A stretch of DNA of 64,000 nucleotides from assembly GCA_003254925.1 (NCBI GenBank), contig QANZ01010515.1, positions 1,853 through 65,852 of the forward strand, given 5' to 3'. This document shows positions 45,265 to 57,263 of this stretch, in pieces. How positions within the stretch are numbered: position 1 is the first letter of the stretch; each line of letters opens with the position of its first letter. The DNA comes from Chamaecrista fasciculata. Lineage: Eukaryota > Streptophyta > Magnoliopsida > Fabales > Fabaceae. The notes under the pieces were generated by a model that did not search any database, was not told where the DNA came from, and worked only from the letters and a program-made list of their open reading frames with translations. Both the position numbers and the translations under genes were made by a program.

Positions 45265-46331
45265 CATCAAATAGAACCAGTGTTGTCATAACGAACCGGA
45301 CAAAGACTCGGACAAGTGTTCGGTTTACGGTCGGATCGGTTGAATCGGTCGGACCGGATGGTTGGACCGGATGACGCAATAAATAATTATTTTTAATATA
45401 TTAAATTTCATGTTTTTAAGGATTGTTTTGAAATAATTTTATTCTTTTGGGGTGAAAGAAGAATTACTCCCTCTAAACCCTATACTAAATTGTTATTGCG
45501 CATACTTTTATCAAAAAAAAAAAAAGGATTGTCTCTTGTCATATCCATAGTAGTGTAGGCCTGTCTCTTGTCATATCCATAGTTCATACCCATGCCCCAT
45601 CTAGACAGCTAGCCCTTCTTCTTTTTTTATTTTTTCAAAAAAGTTGAAAGTTTCAACTTGAAACCCACACTGCCACACACACCTCACACCCGAGCCCTTC
45701 TTCTTCTCCCTTCTACCTCCAACTCCGGCGAGCAACCCATCACTGTCACCACCACCAACCACCCTTCTACCTCCAACTCCGGCGACTTCGCATCCATCAC
45801 CAAAAACTTCGACTCTCCTTTTTTCTCGTCGTGCAATCAAAAGCACAAGGGTTTCTTTGCCTCCTTCGCTTCCTCTGCTTTCACTCTCTTTGATCATCCA
45901 TGGCTCACCACACCAATTCCGCTCCCTCTGCATAGATCTCCAAAGGTATTTAATATCTTTTAGCATTTCTTAGCTTTCTTTTCTTCTAATTTCTGATTTC
46001 CTTCCATTTCTCCTCATTACTTCGGTGCGACCCCAAGCTTCCTTAGTCACTTAGGTTATCGATTCTCATTCCTTTCAGCTGACATTACAGAAGGAACTGC
46101 AGTTCGTTTCTGTGATGGGTACCTCACCACATACCCATCGTCTTCCTCTGCTCTGCATCTGGGTTTTTCGGTTGAGAAAAAAAAAAATTTGAACCGCCGG
46201 TCCACCGGGTGGACCCGGTTTTCCGGTTTTTGGCCGGTTTTTTCCGGTCCATTCCGGTCCAACCCTTACTTCGGTTCTTTGGGTTGAACCAGACCGCTTT
46301 GCACTTCGGCTCCCGGTCGGACCGGCCGGTN
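45265..46331. mobile_element. CCGGTT-ended element with captured gene-like sequence
   Basis: The left end (45280-45375) has GAACCGGACAAAG and repeated CGGTCGGACCGGATG. The right end (46190-46331) has CCGGTTTTCCGGTTTTTGG and GGTCGGACCGGCCGGT, stopping at an N. The centre (45650-46170) is GC-richer; a frame at 45658-45963 contains STSNSGEQPITVTTT with a partial repeat PSTSNSGD, possibly a captured leader exon of unknown origin. Family shared with 10590-11765. Confidence 0.45.
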
Positions 46332-46586
46332 ATAAGAGACTTCTACAAGTTATACCCTTTTAATTTATTTTTTTAAAAAAAAGATGGATTAACTATTTCA
46401 TTTTTTTGAATATTAATTCCTTTAATTTAATTGATGAAAACTAAATATGTAAATTTCAATGGTCCAAACATATATTTCTAATCAAAGTACCTAAAAAAAA
46501 ATAAAGTTAACCAAAATGCTAACATGTCAAATATTAAGTGGCAACTGGGAAATAGAAGCAATAGTTCCGTCTCATAAGCAATTCTA

Positions 46587-47160
46587 AGGGTGTGTTTGGC
46601 ATATAATTATAAAGTCATTACAAATTTATTATCTCCATTTTCAATACATAACTTGAGTTACAGTGCAACACAACTGTTCCTTTACCAATTACAAATTCAT
46701 TACAAAAGTATTATTTTATTACAATATCATTTCATTACATTTTTCATACCCAATTACTAACATACCCCTACTCAAATACTTATAATTACTATACTCTAAT
46801 ACAAATATAAAAAAACTATTTGGCAAAATAGTAATTTTCAATACCCTCATTTATTACACTTACAACTTTCTCTCTCCATTCATTATTTCTAACTATTTTT
46901 TTTCTTTTCTTTTTACTCACAGTGAGTAAAAAGAAAAGAAAAAAAATAGATAGAAATAATGAATGGAGAGAGAAAGTTGTAAGTGTAATAAATGAGGGTA
47001 TTGAAAATTACTATTTTGCCAAATAGTTTTTTTATATTTGTATTAGAGTATAGTAATTATAAGTATTTGAGTAGGGGTATGTTAGTAATTGGGTATGAAA
47101 AATGTAATGAAATGATATTGTAATAAAATAATACTTTTGTAATGAATTTGTAATTGGTAA
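46587..47160. repeat. Near-perfect 479-bp palindrome
   Basis: Arms 46682-46920 and 46922-47160 (239 bp each) are reverse complements around A46921 with a single mismatch noticed (TAGTTAG versus TAGATAG). The left side extends to a MITE-like end GGGTGTGTTTGGCAT at about 46588. The right arm stops at an N (47161), so its end is missing. Either a very young MITE or an assembly artefact. Confidence 0.8.
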
Positions 47161-47161
47161 N

Positions 47162-48363
47162 TTATTTGGTCCATGAATTTGTAAATATTATTCTATTTTG
47201 GTCCCATAATATATTTTTTGGTCATTGAATTTGAGAAAGAGACCGAATTGTTGATGAATGCGATTTTTTATAGGCTAAGACAACATTTCACTTCGTAAGG
47301 ACCGATTCGTTGAATCAATATAAAATCGTGGACCAAATAGAAGTTTTTTAAAATTCCCATGTTATTTACATTTTGGTCCTTTTCATTTCATTATATAAAG
47401 CAACTTCAACCTTCATTACAAATATTTACCTTTAGCACACATTCTAAGACAATTTCATTTCATAACAACTACAACCAAAAGTCAAAATATCAATTCATTA
47501 TCTCCATTTTATTCCATCATCAACTACCAATTTTACCCTAAGTTACTCATCTAAAAATTGTATCTCTAAAGTCTAAAGCAAGTTACCTTTGAATGTACCA
47601 AAAAAATTAAAGTGACCTTTTAGATTGATGATCTGCTTATTAAAAAAGAGACTTCACTAATAGAATGTATGACAAATTTATAAGATTATTTGGAACAAAA
47701 TTAGCCGTGAAGCAAGGTCAAGCCTTAATCTCACTTTGATTAGTTAAAATAATATAATATTGTGTTTAAAATAATATTACATTCTCACTTTCATGTGTGG
47801 CAATCTATGAAGCATGGAAGGTCAAGCCTTAATCTCACTTTGATTAGTTAAAATAATATAATATTGTGTTTAAAATAATATTACATTCTCAATTTCACGT
47901 GTGGTAATCTATGAAGCATGGACACTTCATTTGGAAAGTGTGTCGTTGTGTTAAACATGTGTCATTATCTCACACTCGTACAACAGATATTCATAAGTTT
48001 CAAAATCTAAAACTAATTTTTGTGACTTTAACATGACAAACAATAGAAAATAATTTATGACATATATTAGGAATAGATATTGTAATTTTTAAAATTTTCA
48101 TTAAAATTTATGAATTTTTAATATTTATATATAAAAATATATATATCGTGTCGTGTCGTATAATTTTAAGAATTTAGCGTGCCAGTATTTCTCTGTTCGT
48201 ATCGTGTCCCGTGGCTGTGTCAGTGTCTGTACTTTATAGGTCGCGATACATGATATTTAAGTTGTTATACTATTCTAATAATGTATACTTATTATTATAA
48301 AGCTTATTATAAATTTTAAAACTATATAAAAAAAATTCATCAACCGTCCAAATATACAATTAA
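47162..48363. repeat. Intergenic with a 105-bp tandem duplication
   Basis: 47707-47812 and 47815-47922 repeat AAGGTCAAGCCTTAATCTCA through CTATGAAGCATGGA nearly identically. The rest is AT-rich and non-coding. Confidence 0.55.
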
Positions 48364-48867
48364 GGTTAAAGGATCATTTTAAATGTATGATCTAACGTGT
48401 ATTTTGGTCCATTATGTTTTAAAATATTTAAACTGGTCCTAAATATTAGCAAAATATTTCATTTTGGTCTGAAACTATTAAATATAGCTCTTTTCAATTT
48501 CAAACGTAACAAGTTTAGATTTACGTATTGTTCTCAAACAGTATTTTCTCTATTCAGTTGGGGTTGTCACCAAATGAGGTCACTTAGATCCTAAAAGTAG
48601 ACCGCTCGTTTTATAGTCAAACATGCAAAGTTGATCATATCTCTTTCGTTTCAAATTCGAATGTGACGAATTCAAAGCTACGCGTTTTCTCTTAACAAGT
48701 GATTTGAACTTAAAATGAGAGACGAGATAATAAATATGACCAAATTCAATAGTTTGAGACCAAAATAAAATATTTTGCCAACATTTAGAATCAATTTGAA
48801 CATTTTAAAACATTAAAAACCAAAATAACATTAGACGTATATTTAGAATGAGAATGACCCTTTGACC
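48364..48867. mobile_element. MITE with exact 9-bp duplication
   Basis: A 504-bp element starting GGTTAAAGGATCATTTT and ending CCCTTTGACC. It is flanked by TACAATTAA at 48355-48363 and 48868-48876. Same family as 32507-33024. Confidence 0.75.
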
Positions 48868-48989
48868 TACAATTAATGATTCACATCAACTGTTTTTTTT
48901 CGTATAAATTGTTTTGTTAATAAAAAATTACGACTAGTAATCGAGAGACTACAACCCAATTGAACATTTACTTCTTCAAAAAAATTGAT

Positions 48990-50020
48990 GGATAAATTAT
49001 AAATTAGGTACATGTGATTAAGTCGAATCTCACATCACTGTTGTATGGTTTGAAAATTTTCACTTTAGATACCTGAGATATGCGCCATTTAACAATTAGG
49101 GTACATGTGATTTTGTTCTGTTAATTTTAATCGAAAATGTTGAGGGTGACGCAATCTTAGCCATCGATTTTCAATGTATCGTAGTCGTCAATTTCTATTG
49201 CATCTTAACTGTTGGTTTCTCTTATATTTTAGTCGTTGGTTTCCACTCCAAGGTTAAAATCTTTTTTTTTTTTAAACTATGGGGTAAGTTTCATTTTGGT
49301 CATAAAAGCTATTTTCTGTTTCGTTTTTGTTCTCAAACTTTCACATTTTTTTTGTTCGTTTTGATCTCCAAAATGTGATTTTATTGGAATTTTCATCGTT
49401 ATTTGTAGTCATAAATTAGAGATAAAAATCAACCATTTTTTTTTTTCAATTTGTAACTATGAATCAAAATTTCTCTTCTTCTCTTTGTCAACTCACTTAT
49501 TATTACGTATTTGAGTAGGGGTGAACAAAAACATAAAAAATACATGAAATAAATAAATGGATTAAATAAAAAATATGATTTTTTTTTAAATATATAGTAG
49601 TCCAGTTTGGCTCGGTCGGATCTGATGGCCCAGCTTGAGTCTAACTAGGTCAGGTCTCAGGTCCGACCAACCCAGCCCGTGATCACTCCTATATTTGATA
49701 GATAAATGATTCATCTTAATTATTTAGGTTAGAAATATCGGTATAAACCATATGAAATAATATTTTTGGGACAAAAAACGAAACAAATATGAAAGTCTGA
49801 GGACCAAAATGAAAATTATCCCATAGTTTGTGGACCAAAATTTGATTTTTCACTGAGTCACGTGAGCGCAGTATTTTCCGTTAATATTGACAAAACAAAA
49901 CCACATGTACTCTAATTGCTAAACGGCACATGCCTCAAGTACCCAAAGTGAAAATTTCAAACTACATGACAGTGATGTGAGATTTGGCCTAACCACAGAT
50001 ACCTAATTTGTAATTTGCCC
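48990..50020. mobile_element. TIR element with a nested TIR element
   Basis: Ends GGATAAATTATAAATTAGGT and ACCTAATTTGTAATTTGCCC, flanked by 9-mers AAAATTGAT (48981-48989) and AAAATTAAT (50021-50029). Inside, 49258-49855 is bounded by CTATGGGGTAAGTTTCATTT and CCCATAGTTTGTGGACC, a second inverted pair. Non-coding. Confidence 0.6.
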
Positions 50021-50029
50021 AAAATTAAT

Positions 50030-51516
50030 TTATCTAACATTAATTTATCTATTTCAAGTTTTAAATATTAAATTATTAATTTGACGATGCTTTTAGACAT
50101 TAAATTGTTAGTTTATTCTTTTATACTACCAAACTAGGAGTGCCATCATGGAGCATTGCAACAAGCAAAGATTAATAATACTAGGCTTGTTTTATTCATA
50201 TATAATCGACTAAATCACTAAAAAAATATTTTTGTGAAGACATGGTTCGATCCACTACAGCATGCTCCATCATTTCCACTTTTAAAACTTGGCAATTTAG
50301 GTGGTAATTAAGCTATTTCAGGACAATAGTTTTTTTAAAATTTTTGGCAATAATCATGATGATATACAGGGCCATGAGTAAACCAAAATATGAGCGGACG
50401 TTAGAGCAGAATGAACTGAAGATCATCCAAAAAATAGTAAAAAGGTGTAACTAACTCGAACTAATTTTAAGGTGAAGGAGACAGTATTCCTCCTTTGTAG
50501 GAGTCCATTGAGGAATGACATGAAGAGTCAAGTATGATGAAATTTTATCATGCAACGACTTCTCCTTTTCTTTCTTTTGAGAACTCTTTAATCCCTCCAT
50601 ACAGGTATCTCTCTCCCTTCTTCTTAATTATATTCATCCCCCACCAAAAATTAATCATTGTTCCATTTGTTTTCTTCAAACAGAGTTTAGTACTCCTATC
50701 CCATCATCTCTCAATCCCTTTCTATTCATTTCATCATTCATTTAGTATTTCTTTTTATTTGTCTGTTTTGTATATACATACATATTACAATCTGAATTTG
50801 ATTTCACTGCATTTCTCTGTAATTGAAAGATAGTGATGATTGAAAAAATGGAAATTAGATCCCCGAAAATGAGATCTCTCTAGAATTTTCTGCACTTAGG
50901 CAAATTTAAATTTCATCATGGAAATAAAATGAAACGCAATATTTCATTTAATTTTAGGTAATGATATGACAATTTCAACTCTCAAATTTGCCTAAATGCA
51001 GACAAATGAAGGGACTTGATCCTCAGCATGCATTTTAGAGAGACAAAGAGAAAGGTAGAGAGAGAAAATGTGAGTCCCATATATTTATTATTCTATGAGA
51101 CTCACACTTTCTCTTTCTACATATCTCTTTATCTCTCTAAAATACACACAAAATGCAAAAAAACAAAATGCAGAGGATACACTTCCCAAATGCAGAGGAT
51201 CCAGGTCCCCAATAATGAACCCAAAGTTTCATTAAAATTAGAAGTTTTTGTGGCAATTTTACCCCTAAAATTTGCCTAAATACAGATAACTCTATCGATT
51301 TTAGTTTCAGTAGATCTAGTTCCATACATATTGATTGTAAAATTGAAATTCAATTCTTACCATTGATTCCTAACACAGAGATTTGTATGTGTAATTTTAG
51401 GGTTCTCAGTGTGATAAGAGGAGGAGCAGCAAGGGGAAAGGTGAAGCTTTCCGGCGACGTGTAAGCATCTGGCCGGAACTCTGAAGTTCTTCATGTTCTG
51501 AATTTCAAAGAATATA
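50030..51516 (+). promoter_or_regulatory. Upstream region of the PERK gene
   Basis: Contains MITE-like inverted sequence (about 50860-51260) with a hairpin at 51040-51150 (GAAAATGTGAGTCCCATA / TATGAGACTCACACTTTC) related to 4020-4140. The frame 50534-50833 shows no domain. The last 150 bp presumably hold the 5' UTR. Confidence 0.35.
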
Positions 51517-54500
51517 ATGTCTTCGTCATCCCCCGAAACTGCTCCGTCTTCAGATTCTAATAATAATAATAATAATAGTGATAATGATAATAATAATAAT
51601 AATAATAACAATAATGATAATAATAACAATAACAATAACGACAACAATAACAATGATTCTTCATCAATAAGCCCTCCAGCCCCTGATTCATCTTCTAATT
51701 CCGATAATGGAAATTCCAATTCGCCCCCTTCGCCTTCATCCCCTGATTCATCCAACAACAATAATAACAATTCCGATGGAAATTCCAATAATTCGAATTC
51801 GAATAACGGATCCCAAAACGACAATGGAAATCGCGGATCGTCGAACAATCCGTCGGCGCCGGTGGCTTTGAATCCGAGAAACAACAGGCCGACGTCGTCG
51901 ACTACGACGGAGAAGCCGGCAGCTCTGGGCGGCGGCGGCGGCGGCGGAGGAAGCAACGACACCACTAGAGCGATTGTCGGAGGAGTGATTGGGGTTGCGT
52001 GCGTTTTGCTTATTATGATCGTGGCTTGTATCATTTGCTGCAGAAAGAAGAAGAGAAAGCAAATGTACTATTATAACGATGGCAGCAAAGCCGGCAAACA
52101 AGGTATGTTGTTTTGTGTTCTTTACTTTACGTAGGTAGTATCAATTTTCAGTTTCATGTGTGAGCTGCAATTATTAAATTTAGGCCAAAGTGTAAATTTG
52201 GTCTCATATCTTTTGGTCAGTTCTCAATTTGGTCCTATATATTTTCTTGTTGTAGTTTTGGTCCTATATCTTTGCAAACAGTCTCAATTTTGGTCCCATA
52301 TTTTTTAGTCAAGTTGAACAATTAGTCTCATATCTTTACAAAAGGATCAAATTAGTTGATCCTTTTCTAAAGATATGAGACCATTTCTAAATCTGACCCA
52401 AAGTTATAGGACCAGTTCTATAATTAACCCAAAGATATGGACCAAATCTGCAACAAAAAAAGACATGGGATCAAATTGAGACCTGACCCAAAGATATGGC
52501 ACAAAAAATGCAACAAAAAAAATATATGGGATCAAATTGAGAAGTGAGCAAAAGATATAGGACTAAATTTGCACTTTAGCCTTAAATTTATTATTTGTTA
52601 ATTTATTCTTCAAATTGACTTTTACGTGGGTAATCGATCATCATCATTTCATAGTTATTATTATTAGGTCAAAGTGTGTGAATTCAGTCTCGTATTTTTT
52701 TTTGTACAGTTATCAATTTGATCATGTATATATATATTTTTTTTGCACTTTTGATCTCATAGCTTTGCAAAACGTTCCAATTGCTCTCATATTGTTTTTT
52801 ATCTCATATCTTTTGGCCAAATTGCAGAATTGATCTTATATCTTTAGATCAACTGGAACTAACTGTGCAATATTTTATAAACATATGATATCAATTTTGC
52901 ACCAGATCCAAAGATATAGGACCAAATTGGAACCCAACTCAAAGATATGAGACTAAATATATAATAAAAAAGATATGAGATCAAATTGAGATCTGACTAA
53001 AAAATGAGACTAGATCTACAATAAAAACGATATGAGACCAAATCTACAATAAAAAAAGATATGAGACCAAATTGAGACCTGACTCAAAGATATGAGATTA
53101 AATCTGTAACAAAAAAGATATAGAACCAAATTGGAACGTGATCTAAAGATATAGGACCAAAAGTGCAACAGAAAAAAATACAAGACCAAATTGAGAATTG
53201 AACAAAAGATATAAGACTAAATTTATACTTTGGGCTTATTATTATTATTGAGATGGATTCCCTTGCAAGCATTGTTTACAAAGTATTTGACAAGATATAT
53301 ATAATTGGACAGGAGAAGGGTATTACAACGGGCCGCAAGGCAATTACAACAACGGGCCTCAAAACTGGCAAGGAGGTGGCAACGACCATGTAGTAAGGAT
53401 GCAAAATTCCCCGGGTATGGGCATGGGCCCAATGGGCATGGGTATGGGTATGGGCCCGAACACTAACAGTAGTGGGTGGGGCCCAGTCCCTCCTCCTCCC
53501 CCTCCTCACAGCACAGACATGAGCTCCAATTACTCCTTGGGCCCGCCTCCTCTCCCTCCTCCCTCACCGGGCCTTTCCCTAAGCCTGTCCGGCGGAACTT
53601 TCAGCTACGAGGACTTAGCCGCCGCCACCGAGAATTTCGCCGAGAAGAATCTGATCGGACAAGGCGGGTTCGGTTACGTGCATAAGGGCGTGTTGCCTAA
53701 TGGAAAGGCAGTAGCCGTTAAGAGCTTGAAGGCGGGAAGTGGACAAGGAGAGAGAGAGTTCCAAGCTGAGATTGAGATTATTAGTCGTGTTCATCATCGC
53801 CATCTTGTCTCCCTTCAAGGTTATTGTATTGCTGGTGGACAGAGAATGTTGGTTTATGAGTTCGTCTCTAATAATACTCTTGAGTATCACCTTCACGGTA
53901 CGTATCCATAAAAGATTATCGAGTTGATAAATCAACTCTCTAGAAATTTAGTTAGTTCTTGAAAGATTAAAACAGTATACTTTTAGGGACTGAATTGTCA
54001 ACTTAGTTTAATTTTTTAGGGACTGAATTATTAATTCAATAATCTTTCATAGATCAAATTATTATTTACTTGTATATAACTAACGTCATTAACGTCATCA
54101 CTTTTATATACGTGACATTTTCACATGCATGCATGCAGGGAAGGGAAACCCTACCATGACATGGCCTGATAGAATGCGAATTGCGATAGGATCTGCCAAA
54201 GGGCTTGCGTACCTTCATGAAGACTGTACGTAATAATTTAATCAAACTTTTTTCTTAATTATTTTTGGTTGAATTTGTATATGGTGATTATTTATTATGA
54301 CTTGTTTGGATGATTGATATGTTTGACAAATATATAATCAGGTCATCCTCGAATTATCCACCGAGATATCAAATCTGCTAATGTCCTCATTGATGACAGC
54401 TTCGAAGCTAAGGTCTCTTTTTGAACCAATATAATCCAACTTACTATATATTTATAAATGTATATATATACACACGTATCACGCTCTTCTCATGAATCTT

Positions 54501-56395
54501 ACGTAAATTCATGCATGGATGATGAATCAGGTGGCAGATTTTGGATTGGCTAAGTTGACTACTGATAACAACACTCATGTCTCAACTCGGGTCATGGGAA
54601 CATTCGGGTATAAATAATAATGGTTCTTTTGCTTTTAAACCATGCATGTACATATATATTATCACATATTAATTCCAAGTATATTTGGATGTGAAAACTG
54701 AAGGTACTTGGCTCCAGAATATGCATCGAGCGGAAAATTGACAGAGAAGTCTGACGTGTTCTCATTTGGAGTGATGTTATTAGAACTTATCGCTGGGAAG
54801 CGACCCGTGGATATATTGAATGCCATGGATGATAGTTTAGTGGACTGGGTCAGTAGTATTACTTCTTGCTCTATTTATTTAATCACTATATATATATAGT
54901 TAATTTGTGTCGTTGAAGAATATTCTACTTAATTAGTAGTTAATATATATATATAACCATGGAGCAGGCTCGACCACTTCTACAACGTGGACTAGAGGAT
55001 GGAAACTTTGAGGAGTTGATTGATCCGTTTTTGGAAGGGAATTACAATAACCAGGAATTAGCTCGCATGGCAGCTTGTGCTTGTGCCAGCATTCGCCATT
55101 CTGGCAAAAAGCGTCCTAAAATGAGCCAGGTACGTACTAGTTAGTACTTAGTACTATCCACTTCTCAATTTTTAGCCTTTTCAATTTATTAGTCTCATGT
55201 TTTTTTGGGTCCAAGGGTCATTTTGGTCCTAAATGTATGTCTTAATGTTCATTTTGGTCCATTATGTTTCAAAATGTTTAAATTGGTCCTAAATGTTAAC
55301 AAAATGTTTTATTTTGGTCCTAGATGTTGGTAAAATGTTTTATTTGGTCATATATTATTGAATTTGGTTATATTTCTCTCGTTTCTCATTTCAAGTTCAA
55401 ATGACTTGTTAAGAGGAACTCGTAGCATTAAATCCGTCACATTTGAATTTGAAACGAGAGAGATATGATCAACTTTTCTTGTTTGACCATGAAACGAGCA
55501 GTCTACTTTCAAGATCGATTTGAACTCGTTTGTTGATGGCCCCAACTAGATAGAGAAAGTACTCTTTGAGAACAATACGTAGCTCTCCAGTCGTCACGTT
55601 TGAACTTGAAACGAGCCAAATTCAATAGTTTAGACCAAAATGAAAATTTTTGCTAACATTTAGGACCAATTTGAACATTTTGAAACATAATGGACCAAAA
55701 TGAACATTAGGGCATACATTTAGGACCAAAATGAACCTTTGACCTATTTTTTTGTTACATTTTTTGTCTTGTATCTTTGGGTTAGGTCCCATATTTTTGG
55801 ATCAAATATAGAATTGGTCCCATATCTTTGGGTCAAATGCAGAAGTAGTCTCATATTTTTGAATCAAGTGGAACTAACAGTTGATCCTATTGTAAAGATA
55901 TGAGATCAATTCTTCAATCTGACCAAACGATACGAGACCAAAAATGATATGAGACCAAATCGGGACCTTTTGCAAAGATATCAAATCAAAAGTACAACAA
56001 AAAAGATATAGGACCAAATTGAAAACTGAGCAAAAGATATGGGACTAAATTTACACTTTGACCTAAAATAAAAAAAAAAGTTTAAAGTGTATTTCTTCAC
56101 CTTTCAAAGTTATAAACGTTTAAAGTTAAGATAATTTTGACATTTTCTTTATGCATGAATGATGCAGATTGTAAGAGCATTGGAAGGAGATGTATCATTG
56201 GAGGACTTAAACGAGGGTGCAAAAGGAGGACGTGGTTTATTGATGCCTTCATCGTCAAGCTCTGACTATGATTCAAGCACTTACCAAGCTGACATGAAGA
56301 GGTTCAGACAAATAGCTCTCTCCAGCCAAGAATTCGATAGTTCCAGTGGTGAAATGTCTTCTTCCCGACAGCTTCCTCCAAAGCAAAACCTTTAA
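51517..56395 (+). CDS. PERK-type receptor-like kinase, PERK4-like
   Basis: Eight exons: 51517-52102, 53313-53897, 54139-54225, 54342-54412, 54531-54607, 54704-54848, 54968-55129, 56168-56395 (646 aa). Proline-rich extensin-like receptor kinase family: a plasma-membrane Ser/Thr kinase thought to monitor the cell wall. Residues 1-150 are an ectodomain dominated by Asn runs (SDNDNNNN...), with few Pro and a Gly8 tract at 138-145. The helix is at about 152-175, followed by RKKKRK. The cytoplasmic juxtamembrane has a MGMGP repeat and Pro runs. The kinase has [11 protein letters not shown] (G-loop from 311), VAVK (Lys332), HRDIKSAN (Asp428), VADFGLAK (Asp446) and [11 protein letters not shown]. All catalytic residues are present. 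The C-terminus [12 protein letters not shown] matches PERK4/5. Introns 1 and 7 carry MITEs. No signal peptide is evident, as in other PERKs. Confidence 0.93.
51558..51660 (+). repeat. AAT/AAC microsatellite coding poly-Asn in the PERK ectodomain
   Basis: A trinucleotide array interrupted by GAT/AGT codons. It encodes runs of Asn separated by single Asp or Ser (residues 15-46 of the kinase). Likely length-variable. Confidence 0.85.
52183..52581. mobile_element. MITE in PERK intron 1 (first)
   Basis: A 399-bp element, GGCCAAAGTGTAAATTTGGT at the start and its complement at the end. It is flanked by an exact 9-bp TTAAATTTA at 52174-52182 and 52582-52590. Confidence 0.8.
52667..53235. mobile_element. 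MITE in PERK intron 1 (second)
   Basis: A 569-bp element, GGTCAAAGTGTGTGAATTC at the start and TATACTTTGGGC at the end. It is flanked by an exact 9-bp TTATTATTA at 52658-52666 and 53236-53244. Related to the element 85 bp upstream. Confidence 0.75.
55212..56065. repeat. Two MITE-like units in PERK intron 7
   Basis: 55212-55752 has inverted ends CCAAGGGTCATTTTGGTCC / GGACCAAAATGAACCTTTG (family of 48364-48867). 55750-56065 is a related unit with GTCCCATATCTTTGGG and TATAGGACCAAATTG arms. Together they fill most of the 1-kb intron. Confidence 0.6.
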
Positions 56396-57263
56396 TTAGC
56401 TTAATTAATTACCCTTTTAATTAACCCCCCAACTTCTTCCTTCATTAATTTCTCACAATCACAATCATGTATATATATATATATATACATGAGAATGAGG
56501 CTGAGGATGATTAATTGGCGTCTCACAAGAGAGAAGAAGATTATGAGATCCAATGAAATACTGCATACATGCTTTTTTTGGGGGGTGCCACTTCGGAGAA
56601 TGAAGCATTAATTCTTGAGTAGATAATTGTCTACATGTATGATTAAACTACAACCAAAAATCAAAAAATGAAAGAATGATCATGCGGTAATTAATGTTGT
56701 TGTTGTTGTTAGAGACGATCGATGAGGTCAACTGAAAAATCCAATTGATCACATTTTATTATGGTTGTACTTGTACCATTGATTCTTTGATTTAGTTTAC
56801 CTATTTTTTTTAAATAGATGTTATTTATTCCCAAAAACCAAAAAACAAAAAACAAAAATTTGGTATTTGGTGTGTTCGATTGGGATCGGAGGGAATGCAT
56901 GTACCAAGTACCAAATCAATGTGACCTAACATTTTTTGTATTAATCAGCATTAATTGGTTTGTGTTCTATACTATTTGTAATATGGCATATATAATAAAT
57001 ACTTTGGATTAATGAACGATTGGCATATTTTTGTTTATCTCTACATTTCTTATATATGGAATTTGAATGATTCGCTTTTACATAAGTATTGGTTTATGCT
57101 GAAAAATAATAAAAAAATAATAATTTTTTAACCAATCACAATTGGAGTCACATCACTACTTACATACAATTAACTTTTCGACATGTCATTATTTTATTGG
57201 CTCATGACCCATTGCATCCCATGTCAAAAATCAAACTTTGCATTACAGACTTACCCTTCATAT
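56396..57263. other. 3' flank of the PERK gene
   Basis: Probable 3' UTR followed by AT-rich DNA. The short frames at 56709-57012 are unsupported. Confidence 0.4.

Noticed and set aside
50534-50833. Plus-strand 99-codon frame upstream of PERK
   Set aside because: Phe/Ser/Ile-rich translation of pyrimidine-rich DNA, no domain and no clear splice link to the kinase.
51357-52034. Minus-strand 225-codon open frame rich in Leu, Pro and Ser
   Set aside because: It is the complement of the PERK first exon; the AAT microsatellite read backwards gives Leu/Ser runs. The plus strand has the transmembrane helix and splice-consistent kinase.
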